A stretch of DNA of 29,594 bases from Chara braunii (lineage: Eukaryota > Streptophyta > Charophyceae > Charales > Characeae): NCBI GenBank assembly GCA_003427395.1, contig BFEA01000381.1, positions 327,687 to 357,280 on the forward strand. Reading direction: 5' to 3'. Below are positions 17,748-27,087 of this stretch, in pieces. Each line of letters opens with the position of its first letter. Position 1 is the first letter of the stretch. Under the pieces are notes generated by a model that saw only the letters and a program-made list of their open reading frames with translations, searched no databases and was not told the origin of the DNA. The position numbers and the translations under genes were made by a program.

Positions 17748-18324
17748 GAGATATGGCCCTTGGGGCCATATCTCAATAAAATCTGAATTAAAAAGAAGAA
17801 AATGAGAAAAAAAACAAAAGAAAAATGACCGGTTTTCTTTTGGACCATGGATCTGAGATCAGATCTCATGGTGGAGAGGAACTAGCCGTTTTTTGTGGGC
17901 CAGCTCAAAACGGTTAGCTCCGGAATGAGGTGGCAACCCAAAATGGAAAGAAACAAAAGAGGGAAAAAGACAAAATTGTGCATTTGGCCCAAAAAGAGAG
18001 CCAGATGCACAAAAAATTGAAAAATTTGACTTAGAGGCTTAAAATTGAAGCAAGGGCTATTTCGGGGAGGCAAGGAATATTGCTGGTCTTGGATCTCATC
18101 CAGATCCAAGGCTGAAAATGTGCCGCTGCATGGGAAAATATCTCAGCCTACCGAAAATGGGATAGAAATTGAAAAAATCGAGAAAAAGGCCCACAGGACC
18201 TTTTTCTCTCAAGTAAAATTGCCCCTTGGGCATTAGGGCCCAAGGGGGCAGCATTTTTGAGGTAGAAAGGACGCCGAAGTAGGGCCAAGAGGCAGTCCGA
18301 GTTGGTACCAACCACTCAGACTGC
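17748..18324. repeat. Run of strong hairpins in non-coding DNA
   Basis: GAGATATGGCCC/GGGCCATATCTC (17748-17774, perfect, 3-nt loop), TGAGATC/GATCTCA (about 17850), TTGTGCATTTGGC/GCCAGATGCACAA (17976-18012), CTTGGATCT/AGATCCAAG (18088-18110), TGCCCCTTGGGC/GCCCAAGGGGGCA (18220-18250) and GCAGTC/GACTGC enclosing GTTGGTACCAAC (18292-18324). No gene is visible; 18325-18900 is also non-coding. Confidence 0.75.
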
Positions 18325-18913
18325 ATGTACTTGGCCAAAATGAGGCCCGGGTACCTCCGGAAGGGCCTAGTGGTGAAATTTTGCCTTGGGGGTACCTCGG
18401 TTCACCTCAAGGCACATGGGGAGGCTCATGGGTTGGTTGGACTGCTGGTTTCAGCCTACATAAGCTGGGAATTCAGTCCGCCACATCCACAATTGCATAA
18501 GGAGTGCCCATGCTGCCCAACTGAGCTCATGAAAGCACTCTTTCACTTGGAGAGAGGAGAGGAGAGCCTAGGCCAGTTTGAAAGTTTGGTGGAGGCCATG
18601 AGCTAGGGACAGGAGCTCTAGAGACTAGTGATAGTGAGGCTGGTTCTAGGGGAGTGATCCGCCATAGCCCCCCAGGGTGTGAGGAAAAGAGAGAGGCTAG
18701 AGGGAGTCTTATTAGCCCTCCTAGAGGGGAGGACTCCATAGCCATGATGATGGGAGCTTGAGGCAACTTGGGGAGAGGTGAGAGGGGAAGGAGAAGACTT
18801 GAAGAAGGAGGGGGCCATAGCCAAGGAGGAATTGTGCAAGGAGAGAGAAACCTCATCAAGGTTGAGACTCCATCTCCACGACATCAACAAGGTGAGGGGA
18901 AGGAATAAAATTT

Positions 18914-18926
18914 TTCTTCTTCTTCT

Positions 18927-18960
<34 letters not shown>

Positions 18961-19073
18961 TTTCCCCCTCTTCTTCTCCTTCCTCTTCCTCTTCTTTTTC
19001 TCCTCCCTCCTCTTCTTCTTCTTCCTCTTCCTCTCTTTCTTCTTCTTCTTCTTCATCTTCTTCTTCTTATTGG
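18914..19073. repeat. (CTT)n / polypyrimidine tract
   Basis: About 160 bp of CTT, CCT and CTC triplets, almost pure pyrimidine on the + strand, directly before the satellite. Apparent long lysine- or leucine-rich open frames are artefacts. Confidence 0.95.
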
Positions 19074-19075
19074 GT

Positions 19076-19680
19076 CACTGAAACTCTTGTTTTTCACTCA
19101 CACACTAGTAGGTAGTACTCCGATTCTTCTATGGATGATCTAATGTTGATTTCTTGTGATATAGCCTATTGTAACTCTTGCATTTCAATCACAAGCTAGT
19201 AGGACATCCTCCGATTCTTTCATGGATGATCTCTTGCTCAAATTTTGTGATATAGCCAAGTGTAACTCTTGTTTTTTACTCACACACTAGTAGGTAGTAC
19301 TCCGATTCGTCTATGGATTATCTCATGTTGATTTCTCGTGATATAGCCTAGTGTAACTCTTGCATTTCAATCACAAGCTAGTACGAGATCCTTCGATTTT
19401 TCCATGGATGATCTCTTGCTCAAATCTTGTGATATAGCCTAGTGTAACTCTTGTTTTTCACTCACACACTAGTAGGTAGTACTCCGATTCTTCTATGAAT
19501 GATCTCATGTTGACTTCTTGTGATATAGCCTAGTGTAACTCTTGCATTTCAATCTCAAGCTAGTAGAAGATCCTCCGATTCTTCCATGGATGATCTCTTG
19601 CTCAAATCTTGTGATATAACCTAGTGTAACTCTTGTTTTCCACTCACACACTAGAAGTTAGTGCTCCGATTCTTCTATGG
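19076..19680 (+). repeat. 91-bp satellite, 182-bp dimeric higher-order part
   Basis: Monomers anchored at the GATGATCT word start at 19135, 19226, 19317, 19408, 19499, 19590 and 19681, exactly 91 bp apart. Two types alternate: one with ATGTTGATTTCT and TGCATTTCAATC, the other with TTGCTCAAAT and CACACACTAG. That gives three copies of a 182-bp dimer. Confidence 0.9.
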
Positions 19681-20600
19681 ATGATCTCATGTTGGTTACT
19701 TGTGATTTGGGTTACTCAAACTCTTGCTTTCCACTCACACACTAGTAGGTAGTGCTCCGATTCTTCTATGGATGATTTCATGTTGGTTACTTGTGATTTG
19801 GGCTAGTCAAACTCTTGTTTTTCACTCACACACTAGTAGGTAGTGCTTCGATTCTTCTATAGATGATCTCATGTTGGTAACTTGTGATTTGGGTTACTCA
19901 AACTCTTGTTTTTCACTCACAAACTAGTAGGTAGTGCTCCGATTCTTCTATGCATGATCTCATGTTGGTTACTTGTGATTTGGGCTACTCAAACTCTTGC
20001 TTTTCACTCACACACTAGTAGGTATTGCTTCGATTCTTCTATGGATGATCTCATGTTGGTTACTTGTGATTTGGGCTACTCAAACTCTTGTTTTTCACTC
20101 ACACACTAGTAAGTAGTGCTCCGATTCTTCTATGGATGATCTCATGTTGGTTACTTGTGATTTGGGCTACTCAAACTCTTGCTTTTCACTCACACACTAG
20201 TACGTAGTGCTCCAATTCTTCTATGGATGATCTCATGTTGGTTACTTGTGATTTGGGCTACTCAAACTCTTGTTTTTCACTCACACACTAGTACGTAGTG
20301 CTCCAATTCTTCTATGGATGATCTCATGTTGGTTACTTGTGATTTGGGTTACTCAAACTCTTGTTTTTCACTCACACACTAATAGGTAGTGCTCCGATTC
20401 TTGTATAGATGATCTCATGTTGGTTACTTGTGATTTGGGCTACTCTAAACTCTTGTTTTTCACTCGCACACTAGTAGGTAGTGCTCTGATTCTTCTATGG
20501 ATGATCTCATGTTGGTTACTTGTGATTTGGGCTACTCAAACTCTTGCTTCTCGCTCACACACTAGTAGGTAGTGCTCCGAATCTTCTATGGATGATCTCA
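19681..20600 (+). repeat. 91-bp satellite, homogeneous monomeric part
   Basis: Ten monomers at 91-bp steps (one step of 92 bp at 20409-20501), consensus including CATGTTGGTTACTTGTGATT and TCACTCACACACTAGTAGGT. Monomers differ by only a few bases, which indicates recent amplification or homogenisation. Confidence 0.95.
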
Positions 20601-21147
20601 TGTTGGATACTTGTGATTTGGGTCACTCTATCTCATGCTTTCACCCACCCACTAGTAGGTAGTGCATCGCTACTTTCATGGATGATCTTTAATGCAATCT
20701 TGGTGATCTAGCCTACTCAAGTTCATGTTTTTCACTCACACAGTAGTAGGTAGTGCACCGCTACTTCCATGGATGGTCTTTGATTCAATCTTGGTGATCT
20801 AGCCTACTCAAGTTCATGTTTTTCACTCACACACTAGTAGGTAGTGCACCGTTATTTCCATGGATGGTCTTTGATTCAATCTTGGTGATCTAGCCTACTC
20901 AAGTTCATGCTTTTCACTCACACACTAGTAGGTAGTGCACCACCACTGCTATGGATGATGTTTGATTCAATCTTGGTGATCTAGCCTACTCACACTCATG
21001 TTTTTCACTCACACACTAGTAGTAAGTGCACCGCTGCTTCTAGGGATGATGTTTGATTCAATCTTCGTGATCTAGCCTACTCAAGTTCATGTTTTTCACT
21101 CACCCACTAGTATGATGGCCTTTGGTTCGATCTTGGTGATCTAGCCT
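20601..21147 (+). repeat. Satellite, GATCTAGCC monomer type
   Basis: About six related units with GATCTAGCCTACTCAAGTTC and TTTGATTCAATCTTGGTGAT, starting GATCT at 20705, 20796, 20887, 20978, 21069 and 21138. Spacing is 91 bp until the last, shorter unit, which carries a deletion (about 28 bp against the inverted copy). The CACACACTAGTAGGTAGTGC part is shared with the upstream monomers. Confidence 0.9.
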
Positions 21148-21430
21148 ACTTAGACTCTTGCTTTCACTGACATTAGTAGTAGGATGTGCCCCCATTCTTC
21201 CATGAATGGGTCTTTGCTCAAATCCTTGTGTTTGATCCTGTTAGTCTCTTGCTTTCACTCACATGACAGAAGGTGGTGATCCGGTTCTGTCGTAGGTGAT
21301 CCTTGCTCTAAGCTTACGTTTTGAACTAGAATAGCTTGTGCTCACTTCTCACATGATGGCTGTCCGTTTCAAAGCTTGGTTACATCCTTGAGCCATAAAC
21401 TTATATGATTGAAATAGTTTAGCCTGTGTA
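21148..21430 (+). repeat. Degenerate satellite, transition zone
   Basis: Fragments of the upstream monomer (TTGCTTTCACTCACAT, TTGCTCAAATC) grade into words of the downstream type (AGCTTGTG, CTGTCCGTTTC). Monomer identity is low, but blocks still recur about every 90 bp. Confidence 0.65.
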
Positions 21431-22488
21431 TCATCCTTCAACTACTTAGTGCTGTTCCGTTTCACCTTTGGCTGTTCCCCTTGCATTTCACATTGTGTAT
21501 AAGCTAGTCTAGCCTCTGTTTTCATCCTTCAACTACTTGATGCTGTTCCGTCTTACTATTAGCTGTTCCCCCTTGCATCCCACTCCTGTATGAACTAGTC
21601 TAGCTTGTGTTTTCATACCTCAAGTACTTGGTGCTGTTCCGTTTTACTCTTGGTTGTTCCCCCTTGCATCCCACTCGTGTATGAACTAGTTTAGCCTGTG
21701 TTTTTCCCTCAACTACTTGGTGCTGTTCCGTTTTACTTTTGGCTGTTCCCCTTGCATTCCACTCGTGTATGAACTAGTCTAGCCTGTGTTTTCATCCCTC
21801 AACTACTTGGTGTTGTTCCATTTTACTCTTGGTTGTTTCCCCTTGCATCCCACTCGTGTATGAACTAGTCTAGCCTGTGTTTTTTTCCTCAACTACTTGG
21901 TGCTGTTCCGTTTTACTCTTGACTGTTCCCCTTGCATTCCACATTGTGTATGAACTAGTCTAGCCTGTGTTTCGTCCCTCAACTACTTGGTGCTGTTCCG
22001 TTTTACTATTGGTTGTTCCTCTTGCATTCCACATTGTGTATGAGCTAGTCTAGCCTATGTTTTATCCCTCAACTACTTGGTGCTGTTCCGTTTTACTCTT
22101 GGTTGTTCCTCTTGCATTCCACATAGGCTATGATCTAGTCTAGCCTGTGTTTTCATCCCTCAACTACTTGGTGCTGTTCCGTTTTTTACTCTTGGATGTT
22201 CCCCTTGCATTCCACATTGTGTATGAACTAGTCTAGCCTGTGTTTCATCCCTCAACTACTTGGTGCTGTTCCGTTTTACTACTGGTTGTTCCTCTTGCAT
22301 TCCACATTGTGTATGAGCTAATCTAGCCTGTGTTTTATCCCTCAACTACTTGGTGCTGTTCCGTTTTACTCTTGGTTGTTCCTCTTGCATTCCACATTGG
22401 GTATGATATAGTGTAGCCTGTGTTTTCATCCCTCAACTACTTGGTGCTGTTCCGTTTTACTCTTGGTTGTTCCCCTTGCATTCCACAA
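21431..22488 (+). repeat. 90/91-bp satellite, ACTACTTGGTGCTG type
   Basis: The word ACTACTTGG recurs at 21441, 21532, 21623, 21712, 21802, 21892, 21982, 22072, 22163, 22255, 22345 and 22436, steps of 89-92 bp. Each unit reads CTAGTCTAGCCTGTGTTT, CAACTACTTGGTGCTGTTCC, GTTTTACTCTTGGTTGTTCC, CTTGCATTCCACAT. A two-monomer alternation (TTGTTCCCC against TTGTTCCTC) is seen in places. Confidence 0.95.
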
Positions 22489-22968
22489 TAGGCTAGATCA
22501 CCAAGATCGAACCAAAGGTCATCCATTAAAGAAGCGGTGCACTTCCTACTAGTGGGTGAGTGAAAAACATGAACTTGAGTAGGCTAGATCACCAAGATTT
22601 AATCAAACATCATCCCTAGAAGTAGTGGTGCACTTACTAGTAGTGTGTGAGTGAAAAACATGAGTGTGAGTAGGCTAGATCACCAAGATTGAATCAAACA
22701 TCATCCATAGGAGTGGTGGTGCACTACCTACTAGTGTGTGAGTGAAAAGCATGAACTTGAGTAGGCTAGATCACCAAGATTGAATCAAAGACCATCCATG
22801 GAAGTAGCGGTGCACTACCTACTAGTGTGTGAGTGAAAAACATGAACTTCAGTAGGCTAGATCACCAAAGNCTTCAGTAGGCTAGATCACCAAAGATTGA
22901 ATCAAAGACCATCCATGGAAGTAGCGGTGCACTACCTACTAGTGTGTGAGTGAAAAACATGAACTTGA
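22489..22968 (-). repeat. Inverted duplication of satellite segment ~20714-21147
   Basis: Read on the minus strand, five monomers match the + strand segment in the same order, including private variants (CACACTCATG, CTAGTAGTAAGTGCAC, TCTAGGGATGATG, CACCCACTAG). So this is a copied segment turned round, not a random inverted array. It ends at CATGAACTTGA (22968), after which element 2 begins. Confidence 0.9.
22847..22895. other. Single N flanked by an exact 24-bp duplication
   Basis: The 24-bp sequence at 22847-22870, starting CTTCAGTAGGCTAG, recurs at 22872-22895 with one N between. It breaks the 91-bp register by 25 bp. This is the signature of two contig ends that overlap but were joined without merging. 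Confidence 0.8.
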
Positions 22969-23099
22969 AGATGATAGTGTACAAATGTCTTGAGTGAAGG
23001 AAAATCCTTCTCATGAAGTATAGACCAAAGAAGTTGGCAGACTTTTATGGTTATTTGTGCACTCATATGTTCTACTACTATAGACAAAGCAACGAGGAA

Positions 23100-23900
23100 G
23101 GTATGTATCTAGTCTTCGTGTCTCGGAAGGGCCAGGCATATAGACCCCGCCTAATATAGAGAAAGTCATTGCTACGTGCTTAGACCTTCACGAGGAGCCC
23201 TCAAGAGTTGTTGATAGGGAGGTCGTCCAATCCTAGGTAGCAAAGTGTCTAGGGGCAGGATCTATAGGATGTCTCCGGCAACAACTGAACTAGCTTAGTG
23301 AGAAGAGATGGATACGGTCGAGGATGTCTCCCTACAGGGCTCATATATTACTCGTTCCTAAGAAAGGGAGGCACTGAGGATGAGGAATGATTATAGAGGC
23401 CTCGACGCCATCAATGTGACGAACACAGAGCCTTTGCCCCGCATCGTTGACCTCTTGGATAGGTTGCAGGGATGTAAATACTTCAACAAGATGATTATGA
23501 AGTCCGGGTATTATCAGATACAAAGATTAGACTTGAGGATCAACACAAAACTGCATTTTAGACTATCTATGGAATGTATGAGTTTGAGGTGATGTCGTTT
23601 GTTCTATGTAATGCACCCGATATTTTCCAACACGCCATGAACCGAATTGTTCACGACTACTTAGACAAGTTTATTGTCGTGTACCTCGACGATATCCTGG
23701 CCTTTAGTAGAAGTATGGAGGAGCACGAGCAACACTTAGACATCATGCTAAAACTTTCCAAAAACACAAGTATAAGATCAACCTTTGAGAAATGCGAGTT
23801 TGGTCGCACCAAGATCTTATATTTGGATCATGAGATTTCCGAGCTGCGATTGAGGCCCGAAGACAAGAAGGTGGCTAACATTAGGGACTAGCCATGACCT
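23100..23900 (+). pseudogene. Element 2 reverse transcriptase remnant
   Basis: Recognised by its match to element 1: DYRGLDAINVTNTEPLPRI at about 23387-23445, LLDRLQGCKYFNK, MKSGYYQI, then after a frameshift MYEFEVMSFVLCNAPDIFQ, FIVVYLDDILAFSRS at about 23670-23715 and KCEFGRTKILYLDHEIS. The YLDD catalytic pair is intact, but the first-aspartate site reads KMIMKSG where element 1 has KIDLKSG, so the enzyme would be dead even without the stops. Confidence 0.8.
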
Positions 23901-24500
23901 CCATCAGTGACTAAGGTCAAATCGTTATCGGGGATGAGGGGTTACGATCGTCTGTTTGTGAAGAACAATAGTATGATCACGAGCCCCTTCAACCATCTTA
24001 CCCGCCTTGACACCCCATGGGAATGGACTGTCGACTGTGAGTGTGCTTTCAAAAGGTTGAAGTACACTTTGACACTGAAGTCCTGAGAATCCCAGACCGT
24101 GACAAACCTTTCATAGTGACAACTGACGCCAGTCAATACAGTATAGGGGCAATTCTATAGCAGCACGAGGGGAAAAAGTTGACGCCTAGCAAGTACATAG
24201 GCAACAAGATGTCATCTCAAAAGATAGCTAAGTCCACCTACGAAAGGGAACTCTATGCCCTATATAAAGTGTCGACCCATGGAAAGCAATATCTCCATGG
24301 CAGGTTCTTCAAATAAGATCTGACCATGAGACTCTCCAATGGATCAAGAATCAACCTACTCACTCTGATGGGCTGAAGACGTGGATTCACGTCGTAGATA
24401 GGTACGACTTTCACCTTTAACATGTCAAAGGCAGGTTTAACAAGGTTGTTGATGCACTTTCACGGAGGGAAGACTACCTAGGTGTATTAGTTACTGAGTA
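23901..24500 (+). pseudogene. Element 2 RNase H remnant
   Basis: The connection domain begins near 23915 in broken frames. TTDASQYSIGAIL (about 24119-24158) is the first RNase H strand and is followed by a stop. KSTYERELYALYK carries the conserved glutamate. A frameshift at about 24312 disrupts the RSDHETL-like strand, and VDALSRRED ends the domain. Integrase follows without a gap. Confidence 0.75.
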
Positions 24501-24859
24501 TGGCTTGTCAGGTGGTGCATCTCAACGATTGGCGGAAATCTATAAGAAGGACCAGTTTATGTCTGAGATCATCTGCAGAATTGAGGAGCTGAATAAAGCT
24601 ATGTTTGACGAGTTTGTGATGGTCAACATGGTACTCTACCTTGGAAAGGTGGGGAATAAAAGGTTGTGGGTCCCGAGTAGCGAGTCTTTGCGGAGTTTTA
24701 TTTTCATGTGAGTGGCACGATGCGACACGTCACTTTGGTTACAAACTTACTGCAGCGGTTTTGGTGGCCTACAATGCTAGAGGATGCTAAGAAGTATGTT
24801 GAGACTTATCAGGATTGTCAAGGGGACAAACCTAGGACTCAACCTCCTCTAGGGCTTAT

Positions 24860-25823
24860 TGTAATGAGCCCCAGGACTCACCACACGATGGAGTGCTCAC
24901 ACCAATATACATGTACACAGATTGTCTTGTCACACACTTGCACAAAGAGAAGCTGAGTAGTAGACCAGAAAAACGCAGCTCAATTATCTCAACGAAGGTT
25001 ATCACAACCAAATTATAGTGAGAAAATCACGAGTTCAACTGTCCAGCGCTCAACAAGATTACAAGTCTTCTTCAATCATCAAGAATCTCAACATCTGCGC
25101 TCATCAGCGCTTGTCATCAACACCAAGTTCAGCGCTCCTCAGGTAAGTATCCACCATGTTTCACTCTCTCTCTCTTATCTACCTCTCACTCGATGGTTCT
25201 GGTCTTCTCTCTCTACACAGTCTTCTTCCTCTCTCACATGTGCACTCCCTACTACTAACACACACATGAGGATCAACTCTGAATACTACTCACTGCTCCA
25301 CGACTACTCACTACTAACTATACTGCTTCCTAGTGCTGGCGCAGCTATGGCTCCCTTCTTCCCTGCCAGCATCTACTTCCTCTCTCTCATCTCGACTAGG
25401 TTCTGGTAGCACATTCCCACGGCCTGTCTGCTTCTGAATGTTAAGGCCTGGAACCTTCCCGAATTTCCTTTGGTCTGCTGCTGCTTGGGCCTTTGAGTCG
25501 TGACTTTTCACTTGTGGACACGACTTTTGACTGTGAACTGTGACTTCTACCTCTGAATCACGACTTTTGCCTGTGGAACAGTCCTTTATTCGTGGAATGT
25601 GACCCTTCAGCATGACTTTTCATTATGAAACGTGACTCCTGTTTTTGAGACATGACTCTTGCTTGTGAATCTGCCTTTTCTCTCGTGGAATGTAACTGTT
25701 TGCCAGGTACCTATTAGACTAGAATACTGAGCTTTTCTGAGTTTGACAGACTCGGCCTTTTCTTGACCTGGGCATCAGACCCGGAGATCCGAATTTGGGG
25801 TTTGAATGGTGGAAGCCCTTTCA
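24860..25823. mobile_element. Solo LTR, 964 bp, TSD TTAT
   Basis: It starts TGTAATGAGCC and ends CCCTTTCA, a TG...CA pair, and is flanked on both sides by TTAT (24856-24859 and 25824-25827). Removing it and one TTAT restores colinearity with element 1 at about 7397-7410. No coding sequence is inside. It holds a CTCAGGTAAGT donor-like site at 25138, CT-rich DNA at 25163-25220, and a 20-bp-period repeat at 25501-25700. The family is different from the LTRs of elements 1 and 2. Orientation is not determined. Confidence 0.8.
25501..25700. repeat. Degenerate 20-bp minisatellite inside the solo LTR
   Basis: A GACT-type word recurs at 25502, 25522, 25542, 25562, 25582, 25601, 25614, 25634, 25654, 25674 and 25695, mostly 20 bp apart. 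The loose consensus is YGACTTTTNCNTGTGGAA. Copies are strongly diverged. Confidence 0.7.
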
Positions 25824-25952
25824 TTATCAAGCCTTTATCTATTTTTGTTGGACCAGGACAGACTTTGCCCATGGACTTTATGGATAATCTCGTGACCAGA
25901 AACTCATGCAAACGACACATATTTGTAATCGTTGGCAGGTTCTCCAAATACC

Positions 25953-26063
25953 CTACCGTTTTTCCCCAAACACAACGCACCCTCATTTTGACTGTATCGG
26001 GACGAAACGATAGTCTGTATCCATTCATTATCAGGGTGTGTTGTATTCGGGGGAAGACTGTAG
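25953..26063. mobile_element. MITE family 1, copy 1 (111 bp)
   Basis: Terminal inverted repeats of about 30 bp: CTACCGTTTTTCCCC with ACACAACGCACCCT at the left, and the complement of CTACAGTCTTCCCCC, GAATACAACACACCCT at the right. The centre folds again around a CGATAGTC-like stem. It sits in the element 2 integrase. No clear target duplication was seen. A second copy is at 27957-28080. Confidence 0.75.
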
Positions 26064-26069
26064 AACTCA

Positions 26070-26312
26070 CTTTTCGTTCAATTTGAAATATTTTGCTGGC
26101 GCGATGGAACTGAACAAGGATTTTTTTGCCTTTTAAACCCTTTTTTAATTTTTTTTAATGTGTGTTTTTCAAATTTGGTGGCAATAAAATAGTGCTAATG
26201 TATACGGTCTTCACTCAAGGAACCCAAGCATGTGGAAGGGTCAAAAGTGACATCGAAAAAATCCTTGTTCAATTCCATCACACGAGCAAAATATTTCAAA
26301 TTTAACGAAAAG
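26070..26312. mobile_element. MITE family 2, 243 bp, ~59-bp TIRs, possible TSD TCA
   Basis: The left arm 26070-26128 begins CTTTTCGTTCAATTTGAAAT. The right arm 26254-26312 is its near-exact complement, with mismatches clustered near GGCGCG. TCA flanks both ends (26067-26069 and 26313-26315). The ~125-bp centre is non-coding and AT-rich. The size, long TIRs and lack of an ORF are typical of a non-autonomous DNA transposon; the superfamily is unclear. Confidence 0.8.
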
Positions 26313-26811
26313 TCAGATGTAGGTTAGTTGCGCTGCCCGAAACAACAAAGACAGACTTGGTATTCAAGATGTTTATGGAACACTTAGTAAGGGATTCTAG
26401 GTTACCAAAGTAAATAGTGAGTGACAAAGATGTTAGATTCACTAGTGAGAAGAGTGCCGAGCAGATGGGTTCTCTGTTGCAGATGACTACTGGGAATATC
26501 CTGAAGCTAACGGGCAAGCAGAACAAATGAACCGTCAGAGTCTAAGTTTCAGGTTGAGGAAAGGGTATGGGTGAATCTTCTGAATTTTCGCAGGAACTTA
26601 ACCTCTCTAGTAAGTTGATGCTGCAGTATTTCGGGTTCATGGCATGTCATAGACAGTGGGTTCTGACCTAGATGGCCCATCATACGTCATCCGCATACTG
26701 TCTGACCTTTGTACCTATCCGATATTTCAGACCTCCAAACTCCTTCCTTTTGCAGAAACTGACGAGTTTCCTTTAAGGAGGTCCATGCTACCCCCAACCA
26801 TGGATGGATAA

Positions 26812-27087
26812 GTGGACATCGATCAGATCATGCAACAAAGACTTGTGCCTGTTCCTAAGCCTTCTAGCAGAGGAAAACTGCTGAAACCGCAGATGCAGTT
26901 CTGGGTCGCCTTCAGGCATCATATGGATCCGAAAGACGATCAGTGGTTCACTAGAGAGGAGCTGATGAAGACAGCACCTCAAGTTGTATATGCATACAAG
27001 AGATTGCTGAAGAGGAAAGAGAAAGTGAAAGACTACGAAATTCTCGGAGGACTATCAAATCGGAGAGGGAGGGATGGCAAAGCATGA
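26812..27087 (+). pseudogene. Element 2 chromodomain-like tail
   Basis: Open for 91 codons and colinear with element 1 8338-8559: MDIDQIMQQRLVPVPKPSSR, QFWVAFRHHMDPKDDQWFTR, ELMKTAPQVVYAYKRLLKR. It reads through the polypurine tract into the LTR before stopping. An upstream stop separates it from integrase. It is the least damaged part of an otherwise badly broken element. Confidence 0.6.
27062..27074 (+). other. Polypurine tract of element 2
   Basis: GGAGAGGGAGGGA lies immediately before TG at 27075, the counterpart of 8586-8599. Confidence 0.7.

Larger units (their letters stand above)
24501..26800 (+). pseudogene. Element 2 integrase remnant, split by insertions
   Basis: Recognisable parts are the N-terminal segment up to LRSFIF (to about 24710), LVTNLLQRFWWPTMLEDAKK (24730-24800), PMDFMDNLVTRNSCKRHIFV with the first catalytic Asp (about 25866-25925), VSDKDVRFTS (about 26420), and a damaged NGQAEQ-like site near 26510. 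The solo LTR and two MITEs interrupt it between these blocks. The catalytic-glutamate site has mutated and the following core is deleted. Non-functional. Confidence 0.75.
22975..27074 (+). mobile_element. Ty3/gypsy element 2, relative of element 1, truncated and invaded
   Basis: Sequence matches element 1 from about its position 5466 onward, so LTR, gag and protease are missing at the 5' side. RT, RNase H, integrase and the chromodomain-like tail follow in order, with many stops and frameshifts. Integrase is split by a solo LTR (24860-25823) and by two MITEs (25953-26312). About 320 bp present in element 1 between NGQAEQM and FQVGERV are deleted near 26535. It ends with a polypurine tract and a 3' LTR. 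It is clearly older than element 1. Confidence 0.85.

Noticed and set aside
18778-19143. 121-codon leucine-rich frame and opposite lysine-rich frame
   Set aside because: Simple CTT-repeat translation, with no other domain.
19076-22968. CRISPR-like array
   Set aside because: Units are contiguous 90-91-bp monomers without unique spacers, and the sequence context is eukaryotic. This is satellite DNA.
25714-26086. Protein-coding frames on both strands with similar VFP-x-x-Q and RGKTV or WGKTV ends
   Set aside because: The likeness of the two strands comes from the MITE inverted repeats; flanking parts are integrase remnant.
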